Shown: positions 1 to 6,800 of the stretch, in pieces
Position numbering within the stretch: position 1 is the stretch's first letter
How the letters are laid out: each line of letters opens with the position of its first letter
Assembly (NCBI GenBank): GCA_023396215.1
Contig: JAEWWW010000132.1
Span: 1 to 10,586 of the forward strand
DNA length: 10,586 nucleotides
Direction of reading: 5' to 3'
From: Bacillota bacterium
GTDB taxonomy: Bacteria; Bacillota; Clostridia; Oscillospirales; Ruminococcaceae
Position numbers and translations under genes: made by a program
Notes under the pieces: model-generated
Told to the model about the DNA's origin: nothing
Seen by the model: the letters and a program-made list of their open reading frames with translations, nothing else
Database searches by the model: none

Positions 1-220
1 GGGCTGCGCCCCTCCACGCCTCCTGCCTATGCTTTTATTGCTTTAGTTGTGCAGGTTACACTTTTGCAATTCTTTTTTGAGAACGGAGTATTTTTGCGCT
101 CCTCAAAGCACCGGGAGATTTGTAAAAAACTGTAAAAAATAAGAGCTGCCTGATGGGCGCTTCTTATTTATATGATAACAAAAAGGAAATTAAAAGTCTA
201 CTCTTTTTTTAATTTTCTCC
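1..220. other. left-edge non-coding region
   Basis: I see no convincing gene here. One forward frame is open from the left edge to a stop at 136-138, but its roughly 45 codons resemble no family I know. At about 143-168 an imperfect stem (AAGAGCTGCC against GGCGCTTCTT, with one mismatch) is flanked by an A-rich tract on its left. It could therefore act as a weak intrinsic terminator, mainly for leftward transcripts. The composition becomes AT-rich just before the helD promoter. Confidence 0.4.
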
Positions 221-226
221 TATAAT
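221..226 (+). promoter_or_regulatory. putative SigA -10 element for helD
   Basis: A perfect TATAAT lies in an AT-rich stretch about 40 bases upstream of the helD start. No good -35 hexamer sits 16-18 bases upstream; the best available match is poor, so the promoter may depend on the T-rich upstream tract. The assignment rests on position and the -10 match alone. Confidence 0.45.
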
Positions 227-268
227 TAGAGTATAGATTTGAGCAGCCAAGAGCGAAGGAGAACAATG

Positions 269-2326
269 ATGGTCAACCCAAAAGAAGCCGATGAAAGAAA
301 ATATCTGGAGGAAGTACAAGGGAGATTAACAACAGCGCTGGACCAAATCGTTCAGCGGATAGACGACTATTCAAAAGATATACTGGAAATTAAGCGCTAT
401 ATGTATGAAAACCTGGCCCAGCTTGATTCCGCTGAAAAAGCGGCAAACAGGATTGCGGTTTCTGATAACATTACCTTTGGGGAAAAGGCGATTAAGGAAA
501 GGGAGCAGCTTCAAAAGTTAATTCAGTCCCCCTATTTCGGAAGAATCGATTTTTGTGAAGCACAAGGAAACCCGGACGATGTGTTTTACATCGGCGTGCA
601 TTCTTTTATCGACTCGGCGACTTCCCTGCCCGTCATTTTTGATTGGCGCGCGCCTGTATCCAGCATGTTCTATGACTTTGAGATTGGGAAAGCCTTTTAT
701 GTGGCCCCTATGGGGAAAATTGAAGGGATGCTGACCCTGAAACGGCAGTATAAAATCAGGCAAACGCAGATGGAGTATATGATAGAAAGCTCCCTCAATA
801 TTGACGATGAAATCTTGCAGAAGGAGTTGAGCCAGAACTCTGACGATAAGATGAAAAGCATTGTGGCGACCATTCAAAGGGAGCAGAATGCCATCATCAG
901 AAATGAAGTTGCAAAGGTGCTGATTATACAGGGTGCGGCCGGCTCGGGAAAAACCTCTATTGCTTTGCACCGGGTGGCATTTTTGCTGTACCGCTATAAG
1001 GATACTTTGACATCCAACAATGTCGCGATTATTTCTCCCAACAGGGTGTTCGGCAACTATATCTCCAACGTGCTCCCCGAATTGGGCGAGGAGAATATAT
1101 TGGAGCTGAACTTTGAGGATATGGCGGCAAAGATGCTGGGGCCAAAATACAGGCACCAGACCTTTTCGGAGCAGGTAGAAAGCCTGTTGGCGGATGAAAA
1201 TCCCGAATCCATCGACAGAATCAGGTTTAAGGCAACCACTCTTTTTGCCGCCCGGCTACAGTCCTACTTGGCGTATGCCGATGAAAATTACTTTGCCCCC
1301 ACCGATCTTATTTTCGGCGGTTTTGATGCTTCCAAAGAGGAGCTGCTGGCAAGCTATCAGGCACTCAAAAAGCTGCCGATTAAGAACCGCTTGCGCAAAA
1401 TAGCGGATAACCTGATAGAGAAATATAAGCGGGAGAGTGGCAAGCGGGTGGACGCGGTGGCGGCTCGCCAAGTAAGAAGCAGCATACAAAAGATGTTTCG
1501 GTTTAATGACGCGCTTGCGCTCTATCAAAATTTCTATCGTTATATCGGGCAGGAGGATTTATTTCGTCCCATTCAAAAGAACCTGTTTGAATTTTGTGAT
1601 GTTTACCCGCTTATCTATGTGAAAATGCATTTTGAGGAAGGTGAACAGAACTATAAAAATATCAGGCACCTGTTGGTAGATGAAATGCAGGACTATACGC
1701 CTATTCAATATGCGGTTTTGGCAAAGCTATTCTCCTGTAAAATGACCATTCTGGGCGACAGCTACCAAAGCGTAAATCCTTACAGCTCTTCCTCCGCTGA
1801 AAAAATACAGTCGTATTTTGACGGATGCAGCTCTGCGGAGCTGTGCAGAAGCTACCGCTCCACCATTGAGATTACCCGGTTTACCCAAAGGATTTTAGAG
1901 AACAAAAAGCTGATTCCCATTGAGCGGCACGGCAATGTGCCGACGATAACGGCCTGCCGGACGCAACAAGAACAGCTTGACAGGATACTGCGTTTCATTG
2001 AAGCATTCAAGGAGACCGGATACGCCTCACTGGGTATTATCTGCAAGTCGCAGGCACAGGCAAGGCTGCTGTTTGAGCAAGTTAGTGCTGTTTATGGCGA
2101 TATAACCCTATTGGATTTTGGGAGCAGGGAATTTCGGGAGGGAATCGTAATGACCTCGGTGCATATATCAAAAGGGCTTGAGTTTGACCAGGTGATTGTT
2201 CCCGACGTGTCTGACCATCTTTATAAAACCCAACTGGATCGAAGCCTTTTGTATATAGCCTGCACGAGGGCTATGCACAAATTAGATTTGGTTTGCTGCG
2301 GCAAGGCAACAGGGTTTTTAGATTAA
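269..2326 (+). CDS. helD: HelD-like RNA polymerase recycling ATPase (superfamily 1 helicase fold)
   Basis: The 685-aa product is a UvrD/Rep-type superfamily 1 ATPase of the HelD group, whose studied members bind RNA polymerase and release stalled enzyme from nucleic acid. Residues 5-60 are charged and helical, fitting the N-terminal coiled-coil arm. A DWRAP motif at 125-129 is typical of HelD. Walker A (GAAGSGKT) is at 222-229, the Walker B-like VDEMQD starts near 470, the motif V-like HISKGLEFD begins at 632, and the motif VI-like YIACTRA at 662. Bacillus subtilis HelD is longer (about 774 aa), so this is a compact member. ATG 269 lies 7 bases after GGAG (258-261); ATG 266 is an alternative, and an in-frame TTG at 239 lies upstream of that Shine-Dalgarno site. 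The gene stands alone with its own promoter and terminator, and its codons are more AT-rich than those of its neighbours, which may mean transfer. The family call is firm; the exact role is inferred. Confidence 0.88.
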   Translation: MVNPKEADERKYLEEVQGRLTTALDQIVQRIDDYSKDILEIKRYMYENLAQLDSAEKAANRIAVSDNITFGEKAIKEREQLQKLIQSPYFGRIDFCEAQGNPDDVFYIGVHSFIDSATSLPVIFDWRAPVSSMFYDFEIGKAFYVAPMGKIEGMLTLKRQYKIRQTQMEYMIESSLNIDDEILQKELSQNSDDKMKSIVATIQREQNAIIRNEVAKVLIIQGAAGSGKTSIALHRVAFLLYRYKDTLTSNNVAIISPNRVFGNYISNVLPELGEENILELNFEDMAAKMLGPKYRHQTFSEQVESLLADENPESIDRIRFKATTLFAARLQSYLAYADENYFAPTDLIFGGFDASKEELLASYQALKKLPIKNRLRKIADNLIEKYKRESGKRVDAVAARQVRSSIQKMFRFNDALALYQNFYRYIGQEDLFRPIQKNLFEFCDVYPLIYVKMHFEEGEQNYKNIRHLLVDEMQDYTPIQYAVLAKLFSCKMTILGDSYQSVNPYSSSSAEKIQSYFDGCSSAELCRSYRSTIEITRFTQRILENKKLIPIERHGNVPTITACRTQQEQLDRILRFIEAFKETGYASLGIICKSQAQARLLFEQVSAVYGDITLLDFGSREFREGIVMTSVHISKGLEFDQVIVPDVSDHLYKTQLDRSLLYIACTRAMHKLDLVCCGKATGFLD

Positions 2327-2368
2327 ATAAGGTTTTACACCGTTCATTTTACCGGCTGATAAAATAGA

Positions 2369-2404
2369 ATTACCTGCCAAAACACCGAGGTGCGGGCAGG
2401 TAAT
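2369..2404 (-). terminator. putative terminator for the folate S component gene
   Basis: A perfect 10-bp inverted repeat (ATTACCTGCC / GGCAGGTAAT) encloses a smaller CACC/GGTG pairing. Read leftwards the stem is followed by TCTATTTTATC, moderately U-rich. Read rightwards it is followed by AAAATA, so termination on the - strand is the better reading. It lies about 70 bases past the folT stop codon. Confidence 0.5.
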
Positions 2405-2423
2405 AAAATATATGCTTTTAGGG

Positions 2424-2461
2424 GGCCTTCCGGTGGCGGCAATGCGGTTGGGGGGCCTTTT
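2424..2461 (+). terminator. intrinsic terminator downstream of helD
   Basis: GGCCTTCC (2424-2431) pairs with GGGGGGCC (2450-2457) through six Watson-Crick and two G-U pairs, and two more G-U pairs are possible inside. TTTT follows at 2458-2461. It lies between the convergent helD and folT genes, about 100 bases past the helD stop. Confidence 0.55.
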
Positions 2462-2472
2462 ATCTGCCGCCT

Positions 2473-3009
2473 TTAGGATGCCGCCCCAAAGACCCGGGCT
2501 TTTTTCAGCGCCTTGAGGCAGGCGTAGGTGAGGTAGGCCAGCGCGGGAAAGACGACCAGCTTGAAGGGCAGCTTGAGAGCCAGCACCGCCAGATAGCCCT
2601 GCCCAAAAAAGATGGAGAGCCACACCGAGTTGAGCAGCAGGTTGAGCACCAGCGAAACCACCGCCTCGGCCATCAGGGTGCGCGGATAGCTGACGCTGCG
2701 GCGGTGCAGCAGCAGGCCGTAGGTCATCCCGCGCAGGGCCGCCGTCAGGGTAAAGCCCGGGAAGTAGCTCAGCCCCGCCGAGTTGATGAGCATCCCCAGC
2801 AGGTCGCCGACGATGGCGGCGGCAGCCCCCCACAGGGGGCCGAGCATCGCCCCGCAGAGTGAGGTGGCCAAAAATTGCAGGCTGACCCGCTCCACCCCGA
2901 AGAGCATCACCGAAAAAAAACGGGTAAAGACGATGTCCAGCGCAACAAACAGCGAAGCCAGTACAAGGCTGCGCAGCTTGGAAGGCTTTGTGAAACCGGG
3001 TGTATCCAT
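2473..3009 (-). CDS. folT: folate-type ECF transporter S component
   Basis: The 178-aa hydrophobic protein is a substrate-binding S component of an energy-coupling factor vitamin transporter. Such proteins bind the vitamin in the membrane and share an EcfA/EcfA'/EcfT module. After a short basic N-terminus, residues from about 10 onward form roughly six membrane segments. The segment GDLLGMLINSAGLSYFPGFT resembles FolT-type S components, pointing to folate, though substrate calls from sequence alone are soft. ATG 3009 has a good Shine-Dalgarno site (AAAGGGGGA about 7 bases upstream); the longer frame reaching 3177 would translate the leader and is rejected. No ATPase or EcfT gene is in the window, so this is a stand-alone (group II) S component. 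It diverges from an MntR-like gene and is preceded by a structured leader of about 200 bases. The typical THF riboswitch core was not recognised in that leader. Confidence 0.8.
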   Translation of the reverse strand: MDTPGFTKPSKLRSLVLASLFVALDIVFTRFFSVMLFGVERVSLQFLATSLCGAMLGPLWGAAAAIVGDLLGMLINSAGLSYFPGFTLTAALRGMTYGLLLHRRSVSYPRTLMAEAVVSLVLNLLLNSVWLSIFFGQGYLAVLALKLPFKLVVFPALAYLTYACLKALKKARVFGAAS

Positions 3010-3074
3010 TAAGTGTCCCCCTTTATCTCTCTGTTGCCGCAGGGCGGCGGTATAGGGTGCGGCGCAAAACGCGG

Positions 3075-3118
3075 GCAAAAGAATGAGCCGGGGGCGAAAG
3101 GCTTGGCCCTCACCGGCT
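3075..3118 (-). promoter_or_regulatory. attenuator-like hairpin in the folT leader
   Basis: On the - strand AGCCGG (3118-3113), a three-base bulge (TGA), and GGGC pair across a 10-base loop with GCCC and CCGGCT (3091-3086). CATTCTTTTGC follows. A 10-bp GC-rich stem followed by a short U-rich run, inside the 5' leader and about 70 bases before the start codon, is the layout of a premature terminator. No known riboswitch aptamer was recognised upstream of it, so the control role is inference. Confidence 0.4.
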
Positions 3119-3200
3119 GCAGGACGCGCAGTTATGACGCCGTGTTCGCAAAGCGGTATGGTATCGTTCGCCATCAACCTATGGCGGGCATCAGGATAAC

Positions 3201-3231
3201 GCTATAATAACCGCTGTGCGGTTATTATAGC
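3201..3231. promoter_or_regulatory. perfect 31-bp palindrome, likely operator of the divergent folT/mntR region
   Basis: GCTATAATAACCGC (3201-3214), the spacer TGT, and its exact complement at 3218-3231 make a 14-bp perfect inverted repeat. Each strand carries a TATAAT within it. The - strand copy is preceded by TGC, giving an extended -10. The size, symmetry and overlap with a promoter suggest the operator of a dimeric repressor, with the adjacent MntR-like protein as the obvious candidate. The sequence is unlike the MntR and DtxR boxes I know, so the partner is not established. Confidence 0.65.
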
Positions 3232-3252
3232 ACAAAGCGCGGGCAACGCAAA
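3224..3252 (-). promoter_or_regulatory. putative SigA promoter for folT
   Basis: On the - strand the extended -10 TGCTATAAT has its TATAAT at 3229-3224. A weak -35 (TTTGCG at 3252-3247) lies 17 bases upstream. The -10 sits inside the 31-bp palindrome, so a protein bound there would block RNA polymerase. The predicted start near 3217 gives a leader of about 208 bases. Confidence 0.5.
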
Positions 3253-3349
3253 GCCGAAAAAATCCCCGGCGCGGCCACCGTTCGGCAGCCTTGCATGGTT
3301 GTCTTATCCTCCGCATATATTGGTATAGGCTGCAAGGGAGGTGAAGCGG

Positions 3350-3871
3350 ATGGCCATGGAGGAGTTTTATACCTTCAGAGAATATATGCAGCGCCTTGAC
3401 GGGGCGCTGACCGCCACCATGGAGGACTACCTCGAGATGACCTACCGGCTTTGCAGCAAGAACGGCTACACGCGCATACACGAGCTTTCTGCGGCGCTGA
3501 ACGTGCAGCCCCCCGCCGCCACCAAAATGGTGCAGAAGCTGGCCGAGCTGGGGCTGCTCAACTATGAAAAATACGGGGTGATTATCCTCAGCGAGCAGGG
3601 TGACACGCTGGGCAAGGCGCTTTTGGCCCGCCACAATACCGTCGAGCGGCTGCTGCGGGTTTTGGGGGTGAATGAGGCCGACCTGCTGGCCGAAACCGAG
3701 CGGATGGAGCACGCCCTCTCGGACAGCACCATCGCCCAACTGGATATCTTTTTGCTGTTTTGGCAGAACTACCCCGATTTGAGCTGGCGCTACCGCGCGT
3801 ACTGCGGCCTGTATCAGGAGCCGCCCCCCATCGGCCAAAGGCCGGATGGCCCACCTGCAACAGAGGGTTAA
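3350..3871 (+). CDS. mntR: MntR/DtxR-family metal-dependent transcriptional regulator
   Basis: The 173-aa product is a DtxR-superfamily repressor closest to manganese-responsive MntR. A winged helix covers about residues 24-83 (MEDYLEMTYRL, then the recognition region PPAATKMVQKL). A dimerisation helix region follows to about 125. All six residues matching the Bacillus subtilis MntR metal ligands are present: D26, E29, H95, E117, E120 and H121. That predicts Mn/Fe-type sensing. It lacks the SH3-like third domain of DtxR. It has about 22 extra N-terminal residues compared with Bacillus MntR, and a Pro/Gly-rich tail. ATG 3350 lies 8 bases after GGAGG (3337-3341); GTG 3341 would overlap that site and ATG 3356 is too far from it. 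It diverges from folT across a perfect palindrome, its possible operator. No metal transporter gene is nearby in the window. The family is certain; metal and targets are inferred. Confidence 0.85.
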   Translation: MAMEEFYTFREYMQRLDGALTATMEDYLEMTYRLCSKNGYTRIHELSAALNVQPPAATKMVQKLAELGLLNYEKYGVIILSEQGDTLGKALLARHNTVERLLRVLGVNEADLLAETERMEHALSDSTIAQLDIFLLFWQNYPDLSWRYRAYCGLYQEPPPIGQRPDGPPATEG

Positions 3872-3910
3872 CCCCGGCCCGCACACCGGGCGGCAGAACC
3901 AAAACAGAGA

Positions 3911-3946
3911 AAAAGCACGGAGCAACAGGATTGTTCCGTGCTTTTT
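3911..3946. terminator. bidirectional terminator between mntR and the PilZ gene
   Basis: AAAAGCACGGA pairs with TCCGTGCTTTT over 11 bp, and the stem extends inward by three Watson-Crick pairs and a G-U pair around a short loop. Runs of T follow on both strands (TTTTT rightwards, TTTTTCTCTGTTTT leftwards). It can serve both convergent genes, mntR (+) and pilZ (-). Confidence 0.85.
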
Positions 3947-4036
3947 GCTGTTGAGATGGGCCGGGCAGGCTTTACAGGAGGCGCGCCCCAGGCTGCCCGG
4001 GACAGACGGCGGTTTTCCGGCGCTTTGCCTGCCCTG

Positions 4037-4675
4037 TTAATAGGCTTCGCTGAGGTTTTTGCGCTTGCGCAGCATTGCCATCTGCTGCTGGAAGATGAAT
4101 TTGTAAAGGGCATCCAGCTCTTTGTCGGTGTAGTCATAAAAGCGGCAACCGTACTGGTGGGGGGGCTGGCTGCGCAGGTTGATGCGGCGAACCTCACAGT
4201 GGAAGGTGAGGGGGCCGTTGGGCAGCAAAATTTCGACGGTAAATTTGCTTTCGCGGTTGAGCACCAAATCGCTGTAAAACCCAATGCCGCCCAGACTGAT
4301 GTTTTCGACTTGAATTGGCAGCGGCGGGGCTTCGGGGGCGGCGCCCTCAAGGCGCAGATTGGCGTTCATGTTGACGTTCAGCCGGAAGAAGGTGCGTTTT
4401 TCAAAGCCCCCCAGACTGGATACCTCCACAATGCGCAGCATGTCGGGGTTGGAGATATAAACCTTCCCCGCCAAAATCTGAAAGCCCAGCCTGCTGTTGA
4501 AGATGTTGAGCTTTACCCTTGTGTCGTAGGGCACCAGCATCAGCTGCTGGCCGGGGTTGTTCAGCTCGATGTAGTCTTGGTTAATCCGGTAAATATAACC
4601 TGTGGCAAGCAGGTCGTTTTCCATGCTCTTAACCTCAGTGAGCGACGTTTCGTATTCCTTGGCTATCGGCAGCAT
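4037..4675 (-). CDS. YcgR-like PilZ domain c-di-GMP-binding protein
   Basis: The 212-aa cytosolic protein has the two-part layout of YcgR/YpfA-type flagellar brake proteins. The N-terminal half (to about residue 90) resembles the YcgR N-domain. The C-terminal PilZ domain carries both signature motifs: RxxxR in EKRTFFRL, and (D/N)xSxxG in NISLGGIGF. Intact motifs predict c-di-GMP binding. In Bacillus and enterobacteria such proteins slow motility by acting on flagellar stator or switch proteins. The start ATG 4675 has GGGGAGG five bases upstream. It follows cheW on the same strand after a 117-base gap holding a bulged hairpin (4724-4756), and ends at a shared terminator. Linkage to cheW, cheA and FliK-like genes supports a motility output. 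Direct control of this flagellum is inferred. Confidence 0.85.
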   Translation of the reverse strand: MLPIAKEYETSLTEVKSMENDLLATGYIYRINQDYIELNNPGQQLMLVPYDTRVKLNIFNSRLGFQILAGKVYISNPDMLRIVEVSSLGGFEKRTFFRLNVNMNANLRLEGAAPEAPPLPIQVENISLGGIGFYSDLVLNRESKFTVEILLPNGPLTFHCEVRRINLRSQPPHQYGCRFYDYTDKELDALYKFIFQQQMAMLRKRKNLSEAY

Positions 4676-4723
4676 AATATCCTCCCCAGAGCAGAATGAA
4701 TAAAAATGTCCTGGTATTGGCTG

Positions 4724-4756
4724 ACCAGATTTGCCCGGCCTATTTACCGGTCTGGT
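4724..4756 (-). other. bulged hairpin between cheW and the PilZ gene
   Basis: ACCAGA (4724-4729) pairs with TCTGGT (4751-4756), and an inner CCGG (4735-4738) pairs with CCGG (4747-4750), leaving an asymmetric bulge. No U-run adjoins it, so it is not a clear terminator. It could set transcript stability or relative expression of cheW and the PilZ gene. Confidence 0.35.
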
Positions 4757-4792
4757 TAAAAGGATGCTATTGTTGGCTTTGCGCGGGGCGGG

Positions 4793-5266
4793 TTACGCGT
4801 CCGCGATGATTCGGTCCACATCCATCAGCAGCACCGCCTGGCTGCCCAACTGCCCCTGCCCCCAGGCATAGGCCCAGTCGGCGTCGGTTTCGGGGTCCAG
4901 CGGTGGCTGGATGTCCACCTCAGGAATATAGGCCACCTTGCCCACTCTATCTGCAATCAGGCAGATGGGCTGGTCGTTGTTTTGATGAACCAAAAAGCAG
5001 GTGCGGTCGTCATAGGGCTCCGGCTCTTTGCCGAGGCGCAGCCGCAGGTCGATGACCGGGATAATCTCTCCCCGCAGGTCGATAATCCCTTTGGCAAAAT
5101 GCGGATACTGCGGCACCGGGGTGATGGGCTGTTCCCCCAAAATCTGCACCACATGGGAAATCGGCAGCCCAAAAAGCTTATCCTGCACGACAAAGGTCAT
5201 GTAGCGGCCGTCTTCCTCGGGAATCCCGCCGCTGAGCTCCTCGTCGCCTCTGAAATCGTCTAACAT
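4793..5266 (-). CDS. cheW: CheW chemotaxis coupling protein
   Basis: The 157-aa protein consists of one CheW domain (about residues 20-155) after a short acidic N-terminus. CheW links chemoreceptors to the CheA kinase in the membrane-associated signalling array. Family features include GRYMTFVVQDKLFGLPISHV near the start of the domain, the PQYPHFAKGIIDLRGEIIPVIDLR segment in two adjoining pieces (residues about 62-85), and a C-terminal DVDRII. The length matches ordinary single-domain CheW. ATG 5266 is preceded by GAGGTGA. It follows the VanY-family gene by 46 bases and precedes the PilZ gene, all on one strand, so the three are probably co-transcribed. A partner CheA is encoded at 8903. CheV is excluded because there is no receiver domain. 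Confidence 0.9.
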   Translation of the reverse strand: MLDDFRGDEELSGGIPEEDGRYMTFVVQDKLFGLPISHVVQILGEQPITPVPQYPHFAKGIIDLRGEIIPVIDLRLRLGKEPEPYDDRTCFLVHQNNDQPICLIADRVGKVAYIPEVDIQPPLDPETDADWAYAWGQGQLGSQAVLLMDVDRIIADA

Positions 5267-5312
5267 AACTTCACCTCATAAGATACTGTTTTGGTGTATA
5301 GGGGAAGCCCCA

Positions 5313-6248
5313 TCATATCCTGCGGGGCGCTTGCTCAAGGTATTCCTCAAGGCAGAGCTGGTGGCGCTGCATAGCAACGGCGTTTTCGACCCCCACATAG
5401 CGGTAGTGCCATGGGCGGAACCCCTGCCCGGTGGCCCCCTGCTTACCCTTGGGGTAGCGCAGCACCAGCCCGTACCTGAAAGCGTTTTGTGAAAGCCATG
5501 CATAGGCCGAGGTTTCGGCAAAGCCGGCGTCCAGCGCCCGGTGGTCGGCAGAGGCGATGTCGATGGCGAGGCCGGTGTGGTGCTCGCTGAGGCCGGGAGG
5601 GTCAAGGCTGGCTTCGGCCTGCCGGCGGGCTTCCTCGATGGTGAGCCCCTGCAGTACGTAGCTGTACATCCGGGTGCGTATCAGTTTTTCCTGCTGAGCC
5701 ACGCTGCGGTAGCCCGAAACCACCACCAATTCAATACCCGCTTCGGCTGCGTCGGCCAGCATGAGCTCCACCAGATAAGCGATGTTTTTTTCCACCAGCT
5801 GGCCGCCGGTGACCGCCATCAGGTCGACGGTAAAATCGGGTTGAAGGGGGTGGTCTTTATCCACCACCCGAAGGCTCCAGTGCAGGGGGTCGATGGGCTC
5901 CAGCGGTTCAAGGTTGGCAATTGGGGTAAAAGCCGGTTCGTCCTGACCGGAGTCGCCGGGCGGGAACTCCTGCTCCGGTTCCGGGACTTGCTCCGGAGCC
6001 GGCTCAGGCTGTGGATCAGACGGCTGCTGCTCCTGTGAAACAGGGGTGGCAGGGGTTTCGGGCAACGAAAGCGAGGTCTGTTCCTCTCCCCCGCCGCCGG
6101 AAAAGGGCCGGGCCTGTATGGCATACCAAACCAGCAGGAAGGATAGCAGCAACAGCAGCGCCGAGCCAAGCCATATGAGGAGCGAAAAATGCTTGCCGCT
6201 CATATCTTTACTGAGAGCCGGCTTAAATGCCAGCCGTTTTTTGCCCAT
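5313..6248 (-). CDS. membrane-anchored VanY/LdcB-family peptidase with Arg at the catalytic Glu position
   Basis: The 311-aa protein has a basic N-terminus, one membrane helix (about 21-44) and a Pro/Glu-rich spacer (about 48-110). A VanY-type D-Ala-D-Ala or L,D-carboxypeptidase domain lies outside the membrane and runs to the end. The zinc motif SxHxxGxAxD is intact at 221-230 (H223, D230), and the third ligand is H281 in PWHYRYVG. Family members normally have Glu three residues before that His (E-P-W-H) as the general base. Here it is R278 (codon CGC), so activity is doubtful. ATG 6248 lies 8 bases after AAAGGAG; an in-frame extension to 6323 has no ribosome site and overlaps the upstream terminator. 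It precedes cheW by 46 bases. Why a wall-peptidase fold is linked to chemotaxis genes is unclear; a role in wall remodelling or binding is inference. Confidence 0.82.
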   Translation of the reverse strand: MGKKRLAFKPALSKDMSGKHFSLLIWLGSALLLLLSFLLVWYAIQARPFSGGGGEEQTSLSLPETPATPVSQEQQPSDPQPEPAPEQVPEPEQEFPPGDSGQDEPAFTPIANLEPLEPIDPLHWSLRVVDKDHPLQPDFTVDLMAVTGGQLVEKNIAYLVELMLADAAEAGIELVVVSGYRSVAQQEKLIRTRMYSYVLQGLTIEEARRQAEASLDPPGLSEHHTGLAIDIASADHRALDAGFAETSAYAWLSQNAFRYGLVLRYPKGKQGATGQGFRPWHYRYVGVENAVAMQRHQLCLEEYLEQAPRRI

Positions 6249-6291
6249 AGATGGTTCTCCTTTTTGTCGTGTTGCCGGGATGTGGGTGTTC

Positions 6292-6354
6292 AAAAAGCGG
6301 GGCTGCGGCCGCTTCCGCGCCAAAGGGCGCGCGACCGAAAGGCGAAGCCCCCGC
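6292..6354 (-). terminator. GC-rich terminator after the FlhB-like gene
   Basis: On the - strand an outer stem pairs 6354-6346 with 6304-6297 (one bulged G). It encloses a perfect inner hairpin, CGCGCC / GGCGCG with a 4-base loop (6316-6331). CTTTTTGA follows directly. It lies between the FlhB-like stop and the VanY-family start, so it should at least partly separate the FliK/FlhB-like unit from the vanY-cheW-pilZ unit. No clear new promoter was seen downstream. Confidence 0.6.
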
Positions 6355-6422
6355 GGCGCCGGGCTGCGGTTTGTGTGTTAAGCCCGCCCGGGCGGCATCA
6401 TATCAGGCTGTAAGGCAACATG

Positions 6423-6800
6423 TCAGGATTCTTGCTGCTGCGCCGGGGCTGCCGCCTCGCCGCGCCGTTTGCGCGCCGAAAGCAGCTGAGAGCCGCCGGG
6501 CGCAGCGGGCTGTACCGAGGCTTCTTCAAGGTTTTTGATTTTTGCCGAGGTTTGCAGAAGCTGGGCGTAGATGGCCGCAATCAGCTCGTAAAGCTGGGGG
6601 GGAATGTTGCTGCCCACCTCCAGCATACACAGCAGCGAGGCTGCGCTGTCGTCGCGAAAGACCGGGATACCCTGCTGCTCGGCGATATCGATAATGCGCT
6701 CGGCAACCGCCCCGTAGCCCGAGGCGATAACCACCGGGGCGACATCCTCGGTGGAGTTATATCTCAGCGCAACCGCTTCGTTTTTCTTAGACTTTGACAT
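6423..6800 (-). CDS. free-standing FlhB C-terminal-domain-like protein (YlqH/EscU-type)
   Basis: The 125-aa soluble protein matches the cytoplasmic substrate-specificity domain of FlhB/YscU export proteins, without the four membrane helices. The conserved run EAVALRYN (near residue 8) corresponds to the strand just after the FlhB cleavage loop, and VGSNIPPQLYELIAAIYAQL to its last helices. The NPTH autocleavage sequence is absent: the protein begins SKKNEAVALRY where FlhB has NPTHYAVAL. After about residue 90 comes a variable, charged tail. ATG 6800 overlaps the end of the FliK-like gene by 14 bases, implying translational coupling; a TTG at 6803 is a less likely start. Bacillus has a similar small FlhB-like protein, YlqH, beside YlqG. 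The family is clear. Whether it modulates flagellar export or does something else is unknown. Confidence 0.82.
   Translation of the reverse strand: MSKSKKNEAVALRYNSTEDVAPVVIASGYGAVAERIIDIAEQQGIPVFRDDSAASLLCMLEVGSNIPPQLYELIAAIYAQLLQTSAKIKNLEEASVQPAAPGGSQLLSARKRRGEAAAPAQQQES

Noticed and set aside
1..138. Possible 3' end of a gene entering from the left
   Set aside because: The open frame is short, has no recognisable family and is as likely to be chance as coding.
3010..3177. N-terminal extension of the folate S component (start at 3177)
   Set aside because: The added residues are not hydrophobic or conserved-looking, and the ribosome site AAAGGGGGA sits before ATG 3009. The region is leader RNA.
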